From: Volvox africanus
Lineage: Eukaryota > Chlorophyta > Chlorophyceae > Chlamydomonadales > Volvocaceae
Assembly: GCA_030268105.1 (NCBI GenBank)
Contig: BSDZ01000079.1
Location: 3,477,501 to 3,541,500, forward strand
DNA: 64,000 nucleotides
Reading direction: 5' to 3'
How positions within the stretch are numbered: position 1 is the first letter of the stretch; the number at the start of each line of letters is the position of its first letter. A program made the translations under genes and the position numbers. Below the pieces are notes generated by a model. That model was given only the letters and a program-made list of their open reading frames with translations. It was not told the origin of the DNA and did not search any database. Shown here in pieces: positions 13,974 through 25,700 of the stretch.

Positions 13974-15133
13974 ATATATGACCGAACATGAAAACTCAAC
14001 TTTATCGGTGGATTCTACTAATCAAAATAACCGTGGACTAGGCATATCCAAACAAACTCAACACAACAACACAGTGTGCTATCCATTTTGCAGGAGTCGG
14101 CATGCAACCATCCCTCACAGTGTAGGCCAGGCAAGAAGACAGGACATGAAAGATGATGCAGGCTTCCCTCGGCTGCAAGTGCCCTACACGCCACGGAATG
14201 GGGTCGTATTATGAACATAAAAGGCTGGTTTAGACGGACGGGAAGTGCGCGATCCAGGATGACAACACCAAATACCAGCTTGTCTCTGACCAACTGGGGC
14301 CAGTGAGCTGGCACCTGCCCGCAGTAACAGTAAGCAGTAAGTTTCGAGTTGCGATTCCTAGCTTTGCTAATACACACAAGTCATAGCATGCGTGAGACCG
14401 TAACATGGATTCGTGCGGGATCGCCGTTCCATCTCCTATAACTAAAATCTGGCCAGTGCTAGTTGCTAAAACCCCAACCTTACCACCGGCATCTTACGTC
14501 ATGTGGGCTACTACCGCATCAGATGCATGCAAAGCGCAGATGGATGAATATGCGCATGGACGCCTTTTGCGGCGCCTTCGAAAAGCCTATCCACCGCACT
14601 AGGCAGCCGGGAAATGCGCTTCACTTAGACAATAGGAGTACCCTTCCTTTACATCTTCAATCTGCCCGGAGACCAAAATTTCATTGCGCTACAAGCAGCA
14701 TTACTTAACATATGTACAGTTCGTACCTGATAGTACTTAAGTACCTAAGTACCTAAGTTGAAGGCGAGATCACATGCCAACCAAGCTGGGCCAGCCCTGA
14801 TTTAGGTTCTGTTTTCCAATCGGGTCATGCGCTACCGTCGCTGTCAGTACGGCCATCAACGGCACTGTTGTTGCTGATGCTAGAGGGTGTCACCGCAGCG
14901 GTCTCTACCTCTTGCCTACTGAGGGCGACTCCGGCTGTGGTGGTCCTAGCTTCCTCCGTGGCCGAACCCTTGCTTACGAATCTGGACTGAGCCTTCTCCA
15001 AGTTCTCCTATAGCCACGGAAGCGTTGTACGGAGAGGTCCAGGTTAGTTTGCAATTCCATGTACAAATCATTGAACCCTAGCCAATATCACGAGGTACAG
15101 GACATGGAAGAGGTTGTGCATCTTGAAGCCAAT

Positions 15134-15138
15134 TTACA
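15134..15138 (-). terminator. Candidate poly(A) signal of the ANKRD13 gene
   Basis: TGTAA on the minus strand about 420 nt after the TAA at 15559-15561. Motif and orientation only. Confidence 0.3.
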
Positions 15139-15558
15139 GGAGGTCGCGCAGAAAACCCCTAGGTTCGACCCCCAGGACCACCGTACACTCTAGCCGGTCC
15201 GCCATTCAGCCATTGGCTATCCAATGCGCTGTGAATACTACAGACGACAAGAGGCCTAGATAGATCTGTTCACAGCCGGCAACCATCAAGCCTATTCACA
15301 CTATAGGGCTAAGCTATGGGTTGGTTTACCAATGCAAAAAAGATTTGGCCCAACCGCCCGCAGCGCACCCTACGGTGTACCCCGGCGGTATTTCGAAGGA
15401 TACCCCACCCACCTCGGTGTACCCCGGCGGTACTTGGAAGAATTCATCATGCGGTGCAGCCATGCAGTCAGGCCCGTTCCCAAGCAGCCGGAACTGTTTA
15501 AAGCTGAGCAGCATATAGACGGTCAGAATAAGGGGGACCTGGACCTAGATGGGGAGGA

Positions 15559-18500
15559 TTAGGATGAAGCGATGGAAGAACCAATGTAGGAGGTGATTTC
15601 CATCGCAGAATATAAAGCGAAGCAAAGAGCAGTAGAGGAGGGTACGGTTATTGACACGGAAGCCCTAGGTAGGCTGCGAAGACCCAAGACACGGTACCAT
15701 ACCTTAACGGGAAACATGTCCAAGTCACCGTATTTTTGCATGAAGCGAGCCACCTTGGAGAATGCCTTATTGGCCGTCCCCACCACCTCCAGCAGCGGTA
15801 GCAGCTGCCAAATGTCATGAGTTGACATGGGTTAATGCGTAGGGATTGGATTGAGGCAATCGCTTTAACGCTTTGACTCATTACAGACGTCTTTGGTCTA
15901 CGCACTACACTGCGTGAGTCAATATGTCAAAGAAAAACATGCAAACATCATACTGGCTGAGCAGGAGTACGTGGGTTGGCTTGCCGTGCGCGAGGGAAGG
16001 CAGAGAAAGGGAAGGCAGAGAAACGGAACCCTTGCACCCTTAAGCCACCCTGAGTAGTGATTCCGAGTGCCGGTGATACATTCTAATACCCGTTAGCGTC
16101 CCGCGTAGCTTGTATCTAGCTAGGTATTGTAACATAACTAAGCTACGTATAACGTTTTTGTAGTTTGTTAACTAAACTAATTTTCATTAAGTGTATTTCC
16201 TTTTTTTGTTATTTTTAAGTTAGTTTTCCTAAAAACAATACAAAAATTATATATAGCCTCCCCGTTAAGCCTTAAGGATATGGAGACGACCCTGTTGGGG
16301 AATTCATAGATACACCCTGAAACAACATTCAATCCATGAAGCGGCAACGCAATGTGCTATGTATACAGGACTTGACAAGCCGCTCTGCCACTGCAGTAGC
16401 TGATGCAACCTAGGAGACAAGGTACAGGCCCAGCCCTCTTATATCCCTCGCCAAAGTTCACCTGCTTGAGGCTTAGTGGAAAGGACTCAGCCATCCAGCA
16501 ACGGCCAGTAAACTTGCGGGACTTTTTAGAAACAGCGCCCTTGGCGGCAGCGGCCCCGCCGGTGATAGCCGTATCAGCACCACCGCCGCCACTACTGCTA
16601 CCGCCAGACTCAGGGCCCTTCTTGCCGAAGGTCCAGCTCCGCCAGCTATTGGCAGAATTTGTCTGTCTGCCACCACTGCTGCTCCTTCTCCGGCCGAAAG
16701 CGCCGCTACCAGCGCCACAGCTTGCATTTTTGCCACACTTGGAGCTGTTTGCTACAGCCGCTGTTGCCGCTGGGAATGACGAATTTGAGTCCACTGTGAA
16801 CGCTACATCTCGTTTCCCTCCGCCTGTCCTTGTGCCACGTTCCAAATTGCCTTCCTCGTCGTCGACAGTCCCCTTCTCAAGCGACGTGCCCTCCTCTTCA
16901 CCGTTGCCAAAGTTATTGCCATCGCCAACATCAAAATCGGCATCGTCGTCATCTCGTCCCTCACCAGGTTTGGCCCGTTCTGCTTCAGCCGCGACACGAG
17001 CCGCCAGCGCAGTGAGATCCAACTCGGCGAGGTCATCCTTGCGACCATCTTCATCCCCGTCTTTTTCCTCCTGTTCCTCTTCCTCTGCGGTCGCCGCACT
17101 TGCTGCCCCGCCAGCGGCCGCATCTGGCGGCGGCGGCAACTCTGCACTCGCCACGACTTGCGCCGCCACGTCGGTCTCTCCGCATATGCCGCTTTCACCT
17201 GCAGCCACCACGGGAGCGGTTCGCGGCGGCAGTCCCCCTGTGCGCGCGGCCGTACCGGCCCTTTTTCTGACGTGCCTTGACACGCGCTCCTTTCCGACAG
17301 CACCGTCGGCCCTGTCGTCCTGGCAATCAGCTTTTCCCCCTTCGCCTTTGTCCTCCCGTCCAAGCGCACGTAACCCGCCCGCCGCAGCGCGCACCGCCGC
17401 TGCAGTAGCGATGCGTGCCGCCTCCTCATCCTTGGCTGCTGCCGCCGCCGCCGCGATGCGCTGGTGCTTGGCCGCCACTGCTAGCTTGGCTGCGGCCTTG
17501 GAAGAGTTTACGCCCCGGTCCTGCGCAATTTTTCAGTAGTGCATGATGCACCCAACGAAAAAGCTAACTTTCTCCACGGCAAGCACGCTAGGCCCCTTAC
17601 ATCAAGAGAAAATGCGCAGCGCGCCGCCAGTAGGATGGAAAAAAGGGAACCCCTCTGTCTGCGCTCTAGCCAAGTCATCTGACGCAGCAAGCCCCGAGCC
17701 AGGTAATGGACAGCTGCCGATATTTAAGCACCACGTGTGCAACTGGGGTCCGGCTGCACCCACTAGCTGCACCCACATGCATGCTCGGCTGCGAACTGTG
17801 CTATCACCGGTACCAGTCGCGTGACGCAACGTGGCAATTAACCCTAGAAAAACATGGCTATTATAAGCCTTTGGCTAATCCTCCGCCACACGCCTCTGCC
17901 CAGACCGATGGGAACCCGCCAGGTTGGCCGGTCAGGGTCCAGGTTTGCCGCTTCCCGAGGGCCCTACGCGCCTTGACGCTCATGGGGTTGACGGGCGATT
18001 CGACGATGGGGTCTGCATCAAACGTGGACGCCAGATACTCGTCGAAGGACGTGTTGGGTGTGAGGCCATATGGCATTTTGTAATGTGATACCGACACCAG
18101 GCGTCCTGGGGAGCCATGGATACAGAGAGGACGGGACGGGCCTTCACAGCTGAGAGTGTTGAGGATGTTGACGGGTAGTCGTGGACGAGTATAGCGGCAG
18201 CTTGCACCGCTGATGAGGTGCAGCACCGACAGCGGAACATGTGAAAAAGCGAACACCATTCAATTAGCGGTTACTTGCTGCTCATGGATACACGTGCGTG
18301 TAAATGCAGATAGGGTCCGGGTTTGAGGCACAAGATGCAATGCAATACAAACATAGAACCAGGGAACCGATAACAAAAACCGTAGATACCCCTAGGGGAT
18401 CCTAGAATCAACCTGGGCAGCCCCAGAAAGGATGATGGCGAGAAGTTCCGTCAGAGAGTTCCACTGGGCGCGACCACAGACATATTCTGGTTGTTGCCGC

Positions 18501-21500
18501 TGTCGCCTAATGAGGTCGCTTGCTTAATGGCGGATCCCTTGAAACACACACAACACACACAAGGCACACAAGACATGCGGCTCAGTCGCGAAATGCCCAC
18601 ATGCGAACGCGCGTGCACGCGCACAGTGACCGACATATAGACATACAGAGACGAAGGTCGAGGTGCCCCCTGACGATGCGCACACATATGACGACACCTG
18701 CTGCCTCAAAAAGCTTGCAGTTCCAGCCCTCCACTTTCTCTCTGACCTCCTTCGTAAGCCAACCCGAAACGGGCTTAAAGCGAAAGTCCACGGAGCGCAG
18801 CTGCGGAGCGGAGTTGGGCGTCAAGTATATCGTGACACGTAAGGAGATGAGAGTTCTTTCGGGATCGGATTTTCGAATCCGTTTTGGAGTTTACGGCTCG
18901 AATTTTTGTTTGAGAATTTGGTGTCGTGAGGTTCAGGGCCGGCATTCCAGGAGTTCCACCGTTGTGTGGCAAGCAGGGCGGCCGGGTGACCAGGGCGATG
19001 GTGCTAGAAGGGTATGCATGCGAGGAGAAAGTCCAAGGCCACAGTACTATCATTATGAGGTGTACACAAGAGGTTTACAGCATACAGATCCGCATTATCG
19101 CCCTCATTGTACAAAAATGCCAACCACAGAACCATTCTACGTGTTATACGGTATGATATAAAAGACACACGCCTAGATCTTACGCGCCCTCATGGGGCCC
19201 TTACGTAAACATGAACACAGCCTTCGGACTGCCCACCTGTTCCTAATGGTCCCTTAGCCCTCTTCCAGCTTCACCCTTCTTTCCTGTCCGCCCCATTTGC
19301 TCTGCATTTCTTTGAAGTCCAAATGCACACAACATACGATCTTTATATATTGCCCAGTCCCTTTGTGAACCCTACACCTCTTTCCCGTTGAAAGAACACA
19401 CACCTTCTTTCGTTGCAGCACCTCTGCAGCCATCAGTTCATTGACCTCGGCCTCCACCGGGTTGATTTCGGACTCTAATGCACCCAACCTTTTGCTCGCA
19501 CCTAAGTGGAAGGGAAAGCGAGAGGGTATATAAAAATTATGAACATGGCCTGATGGGTGCGCAATGGCCATGTCCGGCCGCTCACGCACCCCATCATGCT
19601 GCCCTTCCATCTGGCCGGTGGCGCAATCCCACCATCCCGGCCGTCGACCCATTCAATGTCTGAAGGTCTGCCCAAACGATTAAGATGTAACCCCTTAGCA
19701 TGAACACAGCGGTGGTGGGGATGGGGTTAAATTGGCTGTAGCGGCTGAGGAAAAGGCATGCAGCGGGGTTAGAAACTCACGAGCCCTAGCCCAGCCACAT
19801 TGCCTGCTGCCCATCCCAACGCAACCACTTACCCTTGACATCCAGGAAGGTCTTGTCCGCGTGGTTGACAATGATCGCCCGCGCTTTCTCGCCCGTAGCA
19901 TTGTATAACAGCGAGAAGTGGCCCCGTTTCCACGTAGGTACAACATTTGCATTTTCCACATCGATACCCATCAAGCTGCCATCAACACGGATAAACCCGC
20001 CCTGGAGGTGGGAAAGAGCGTGGTCGTGTGGATGGCCGTGGACAGATGGATTCTGCTGCATTGTGTGCATTTAGCAAAGGGTGACAGGGTGGCCAGGTAG
20101 GGCCAGAGATGTATGTGGCAGAGTTGTGTGCGGTCCATGTGTTACGCAGGCGCTAGTGCAAATCAGGTTAACTACATGCTTAGCGGCTCAGCACCATGGC
20201 CCAGTGCGGAACCAACCACAACCTGAACACAGCAAAACGGTTACGGTTCGGGATGTAAAGAAACATTACATCACATAATATAAATGCAATGTGAGGAGCA
20301 AACTGGGCGGGAACCGGCGCAGGACAACCAGATCCAAATCCCCATCCGTTGTCCCCTCTTGCCTTTTTCCATAGGGTGTATGTATCGTGCGGCGCATACC
20401 TCCGTACCAGCGCTCCCACCCCGGGCATTGAGCTACCCAACTCCCACTTCAGCTGCAGGGAGAAGTCGGGCATCTCCTTGCGCAGTAGTGCCAGAAGGGT
20501 CGCCTTCTTGGCCTTAACGACAGTGCGTACCTTGGGGGGAGGGGCCAAGAACAGCAGGATATAGGCAGCAAGGAAGGGAGGTGAAGGTGGGGACGATAGC
20601 GACGCCAACAGCCGTCTAAGCATCAGCGGGTCTGGACGGGGTTTGGTGAGGACGCCTCATTGCCCCCGAGGCCCCAGCCTGCCGACGTAGGGCCACACGG
20701 ACAGGCTCCAATATGTACTCGTCGACACGCTCATGTTTACTGCATGCGAAGGGTATGCAGACGGCAGTTGTTGCCGGTCGCACGCAGCTCCGCAACTCTT
20801 TGCAACCTCGGGGCGCACGCTCTTAACCGAGCCGTCGCCGAGATAGGACCTCCTATTGCCTCCCGATAATCTGCACTCCCTTACCTCAGCAGCGCCGCGA
20901 AACCCACCCCCGAGTACTGGCGCTAGCCCCGACATGTAGCCCTGACCTGCGCACTCTCCGCCGCCGCCAGCTGCAGAGCAAGGGTCCTGTCACCTAGCTC
21001 CACCGCCTCCATCAGTGGCACCCAGCCCCGGGCGTTCCGAGCAACGGCGGAGCAGCCCGCGTCCAGCAGCGCCGAAACCACGTCAGATTGTCGCCGCATC
21101 ACAGCCACATGTAGGGCCTAAGGCATGCAATTAGGTTAGGACAGCTTCCAGTGTGATCCGGCTTAGATGGTGTGATTGGCCGTTTCGCGGTCGAACGGAT
21201 GAAGTGGGTAGAGGTGCAGGAGATTAGGGTTTAAACATAGGTGGATGGGCCATCCAAACTTTATACGGTCGCAATTCTTATAACGCTGGATTAAGGACAC
21301 GGATCACGTGCCGTTGGAGCATACCCGATCACCGGGCCCCCCTCGCAGAAGCCTTTGCCCTAGCTATCAAATGAGGGGTCAGCCCCCGGGAGAACACTCT
21401 CACCGTGTTGCCCTGAGCGTCATACGCCTTCAGTTGCTCCTTGCCCATCCCTTCCGCCAACCTCTTTACCAGCTCCACTTGACCATACCACGCGGCTCTG

Positions 21501-22308
21501 GATCGCCGGGAAGATGCAAGGGAGAGAGCCAGAGGGACCAGGACAGGTATGTGTATGCTTCTCCCCACACTAATTTAGCCGCCACGTGCCCATTCACTCC
21601 TCTATAATAGGAACTGGTCAATTCCCATGCTCCCATCTTATACCATTCCCGGCAGCGGGAGGCCGCCTTGGGCTGGATGTCGCCCCGCAACGCCGACCCA
21701 GATCAGGTCTCAATGCCGATCCACCCCGCTGGATCTTAATTATCACTGTTTCTGCGTCTCAATACGGCTGAATCGCAAGTGGTGCTTCCCTTGTGAAGGA
21801 CACAGTGTTATGGGCTGGTGCATGGGTTGTCTTTCGTTGGCCCAACTGTTGTTAATACAAACAAGGGGCAGGAGGCTCATAGGACCGCGAAAAAAACGAC
21901 TCCGTGGGTAGGGTGCAAGGCGGGGAAAAGGTACGGGCCTGCAGCTGCCGTCACCTTCTGGATCTGCCGCGCCCAGCGCATGCAAAATAAATCTCGACCT
22001 AGTTTGCCTCGTATCCGGAAGCACCTGTGGAAAAACAATTCCTGCCAGGCGAGTCCCTTGCCTGGTACCGTATTCACCAAGGTGGGTTACCTGTGTAACG
22101 GGAAAGGCTCGTGCACCTCGGCCACCGGCGTACAGGATCTAGGTTCATTGGAAGTTGAAGCACCGTCTCCCCTTGTTGCTGAACCAGACCCCAGAAGCGA
22201 CTTCGTGTGACTGCTCCGATATTTTAGCGTCGAAAGCTTCAAGTCATCATCGCAGGCTTCATCGAATTCATCCTCAGCATCAAAAAAGTTATCTTCATCG
22301 CTGTCCAT
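15559..22308 (-). CDS. ANKRD13-family protein (ankyrin repeats + GPCR-chaperone domain)
   Basis: Minus-strand exons: 22308-22091, 21497-21404, 21117-20947, 20530-20363, 20001-19833, 19501-19404, 18800-18698, 18105-about 17906 (or 17978), 17520-16462 and 15804-15559; about 841 aa. Exon 1 is acidic (MDSDEDNFFDAEDEFDEA) and ends FPLH, then RAAWYGQVELVKRL. Ankyrin repeats follow (ALHVAVMRRQSDVVSALLD, ARGWVPLMEAVELGDRTLA). The GPCR-chaperone region (Pfam GPCR_chapero_1 in ANKRD13 proteins) shows LQLKWELGS, YAPHDTYTLWKK, GWLTKEVREKVEGW, YGLTPNTSFDEYL, WMAESFPLSLKQ and LLPLLEVVGTANKAFSKV, ending FPVK. Animal ANKRD13 proteins act on receptor trafficking and ubiquitinated cargo; the algal role is unknown. 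Intron 4 uses a GC donor (AAAAAG|GCAAGA). Exon 9 adds ~330 low-complexity residues. An upstream in-frame ATG at 22401 is possible, and the end of exon 8 is uncertain. Confidence 0.85.
16462..17520 (-). other. Low-complexity exon inside the ANKRD13 gene
   Basis: 1,059-nt exon (353 codons) of Ala-, Gly-, Ser- and acidic-rich sequence: an AKHQRIAAAAAAAK helix-like start, an EEEEQEEKDGDEDGRKDD tract and a DDDDADFDVGD tract. Only the last ~20 residues (KFTGRCWMAESFPLSLKQ) match the family. It reads as an algal insertion in the linker before the conserved WMAESFPL block. Confidence 0.75.
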
Positions 22309-22794
22309 TTTCAAAGAATCAACAACCAAGTTGCATTGACTTATTGGGAAACACTTGTGGCACACTGCACGTGCGCAGGCGCCAAATGGTATCCTAAGCA
22401 ATACAACAAAACATACTTAAGTCAAAGGAAACACATTAGCGGACTGAAGAAACAGACGAAAGGAAGCATTTCAACCGGAAAGACCGCTACGCGGTAACTG
22501 ATAATCTAAGCAAGACGATGCATAACAACTTTGTACGCTTTCTACATGTTTATAAGCATTCGTTGCTGCGGCCCAAAAAAGGGGGCATGAGGTCTTTGCC
22601 AACTGCAACCTGTGCCGTATTGAAACACCGTAAGAGCGCGATTAGTCCTACATTTGTTAATGCTATGAGGAGTATTTCAAGTTTGATTTTATATCATTGA
22701 AGAGCATTTAAGTATATAACCTGAACCTCTCGTGCGTCGAAGACAGCACGCCTGCTCTTTCTTCCTCTGTGGAACTGGAAATTTCGCTGCGACC
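22309..22794. promoter_or_regulatory. Divergent promoter between ANKRD13 (-) and Miro (+)
   Basis: About 490 bp between the two start codons, AT-richer than the flanking exons. A TATATAA-like box lies at about 22713-22719, roughly 80 bp before the Miro ATG. Shared control is inferred from geometry only. Confidence 0.45.
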
Positions 22795-25700
22795 ATGTCA
22801 ACGACCCCGAGAACAGTTAGGATAGCTGTGCTAGGAGATCCAGATACCGGCAAGACCTCGCTGATTAGTACAGGTGCGCTATTCAAGTGGAAGTTTCCGC
22901 CTAAGTACATCGGGGCTGCCAAGCATGACGCAGATATCAATGTTGAATTTAAAACTCTGTTTCCCTAATTGTAGCGGCTAATGACACGTTCGATGCACGT
23001 CCGGTGCCTACACTTCCGCCGACGAAGCTGCCGTTGGATTTTACACCGGAGCGCATTCCTATCCTTCTTACGGACACGTCCGCAAAGCCAGAAGATGCTA
23101 GAGCTCTGGAAGCGGTCATTCGGGAGAGCGACGCTGTGGTTGTCTGCTTCGATCCCAGGAAGCCAGCTACCTTGGAAAGCGTTCGGACCAGCTGGTATCC
23201 ACGAGTGCAGGCGGTCAATCCCGATATACCGATTATATTGGCATGCTGCAAAGCTGACCGACTGTCGGACCGTGACCCGCAAACCGTCCGCGAGGTGAGA
23301 CTGTTCGTCGCAAGCTAGCTCGAAGCCACAGAGCGGCAGATCACCAGTCGTCCGGGGTCCAACCGCTGAGAGATTTCTCTGGCGCACAGGGGCGCATCCC
23401 CCAGGGATAGCACCCTATTGGAAAAATGGACGAGTGGCCTTATAACGGCGTCGGCATGGGTCCGGTGTGGTGTTAACCATGCACTCCGCACTACTATGCC
23501 GCCATAAACCAAGTATTGTACTTGGGCACGTGGGCTTATTCCACTGACTACGGGTCTGGGGACATGCTAGGACAAAATAATTGAAGGGCCCTCGACAGAC
23601 CCATCTCATGAATCGCAACGTCGCCCGCATAGCCATGCCACATCCCATTTCCCCACCCATCTACTTCCCCACTGGATGGTCCTGAGCGCTTTCCTCCCCA
23701 CTTCCTGGGTATGTGGAACGCCACTGTGTCCCTCATCCAGCGCGTTGAGCGGGTGGCCCGGGACTTGCCAAACGTGGAATGCTGCCTGAACTGCTCGTCT
23801 AAATACAACAAAATGGTACACGGTGAGGAAGCGAGGACGGAAGGATTTGGCACGATGACGGACCAGCCTTGGCCTGAACAGCTTGATAAGGGACAGGAAT
23901 TAGGCTATGCGAAGGACTACCATAGGACGGGAGTCTGTATGGAAGCGGTCGCGCAGAAGGGACTGCAAGTACAATTGAATGGGACCGGAGATTCGCCGTT
24001 CTTGGAGTCATTGGAAGGGTTAGTGATGCCATGGATTTAGGACTCTTTTTGAGGAGGGGCGTTTGTGACTTAACAGTGGGCTAGACAGGACAGAGTCGGT
24101 CGATCAGGAGGTAATGAAGCGGGACGAAATTAGACAGGTACCGACAGGCAGGCAGCCAAGAACCCTCGTCTCTTGTTGGGGCAACCCGGCACAGACCATG
24201 CCCTCTGACCCCTTGTGGCTTATCGCCATCTTCTTCCCCATCCGTATCGCCGTTCCCACAGATGTGTTTTATCACGCGCTCAAAGCCGTGCTGTACCCTC
24301 TACAGCCACTATACGACAGGACGGATCGCGTTATCCGCCAGGCTGCCATTCGGGCGCTTAAGCGCGTATTCATCATTTTTGATGCGGACAAGGTACCGCG
24401 CGCGAAGGGTGTGGGGGACGGCGACAGCAGGGGCTTAAGGGGTTTGTGCATAGGCTAAGAGCGGAGACGGACGCGGGCGCAGCAGGATTCTGGATAGTTG
24501 GGATTTACTGCGGTGGGCTTTTGCCATCTATGCTTGTGAATTGGTGGCTTGGGTGAGGTTGCTAAGGAAATAAGTGAAAGAAGTATAGAGGGCGAGGTAT
24601 GGGAAGCACGTACCATCTTTATGCTTACCAAGGTGAGCGAGCCACCCACCCAGGTCACCATGACACGGCCCCGGACCGGTAGCCCCTGGACCCGGTAGGA
24701 CCCTGTACTGGGAGTGATCCGCATGGCGATGTGGCATTTCTTATATGGTTGTCAGCCTCCAGCACTTATCTCAAACAACTGAGCCGACTACTTCGTTATA
24801 CCGTGCATTCTGTCTCGCGTCCGTGCAACTTCAGGACGGCACTTTGTCGGATGCCGAGGTAAACGCGTTTCAGTCCATGTGCTTTGGCATCTCGTTGAGT
24901 GCCGAGGAGCTCCGCGGAATCAAACAGGTGTGGTCACCGGAGTGTGGGCATGCATGTGAAAAGGTTGGTCCTGTCTGGCGAGGCAAGATATCTGCGGCTG
25001 GAAAGATCGGTTATTTGTGGTCCATATGTTAATGTAGGGATTCAGACGTAAGTTTCCGTCTCAGGGTTTATGGTAAGGAGACTGGCCAGTGACGGCGCCT
25101 TATTGCCAGGTCGGATCCCTTCGTGAAATGACAGAATGGAACTGGCATATTCTAATTTGGTGCAAACTATTTGCCAAGACCACCTGTAAAGGCCAGGTCC
25201 TGAAAGGCATGGGGGCAGGGGGTTGCACGCTGCTGATCGTTATGGAGGGCGTAAGCTCCACGTCAAAGCGATGTTTGTCCGCTGGTAGTTTTGAATGACA
25301 TCTCGAAGCGATCACACTAGCGGTGCTTTTGGAAACCATGCCTTTAACAAGGATTCCTAGGATGTGAGCCGTGTACGGGACGGATGTCAAAGCTGCATTC
25401 GGGGCCCGTTGCGATGCACCCCACGTATCACCACGCCAGACCACCCAAAGTCTCGTGCACATTAGTCCCTCGGGACAATCGCTCTACTGAGTGGTATCTC
25501 CATTTCTGACCGGATCTTGAACCCAGTTTTTGTATTTGTGCCTTTCCCAGGTTGTGCGGCAGCAAGTACCAAATGGCTACACGGACACAGGGCTTACGTT
25601 GGAGGGCTTCCTGTTCCTGCAGGTATACATCCACGCCTCTTTGTGTTAGGAATACCTGTTTGAAAGGTTAAACAGGCATAAGGGAGATTACCAAAGTGGC

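Larger units (their letters stand above)
13160..15558. other. Spacer between convergent genes
   Basis: About 2.4 kb holding the 3' UTRs of the 11233 gene and of the ANKRD13 gene. No coding exon is supported. Visible structure: a short GTACTTAA/GTACCTAA tandem at 14732-14758 and a duplicated CGGTGTACCCCGGCGGTA word at about 15373 and 15418. A TTACA (TGTAA on the minus strand) at 15134-15138 may be the ANKRD13 poly(A) signal. Confidence 0.4.

Noticed and set aside
14018..14377. 119-aa minus-strand frame in the spacer
   Set aside because: No motif, no splice-compatible neighbours; chance frame.
15150..15185. GGTTCGACCCC resembling a tRNA B-box
   Set aside because: No matching A-box or acceptor stem at the right distance.
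16403..17539. 378-aa plus-strand frame opposite the ANKRD13 exon
   Set aside because: Antisense shadow of Ala/Ser-rich sequence; the minus-strand frame ends in the family motif WMAESFPLSLKQ and has fitting splice sites.
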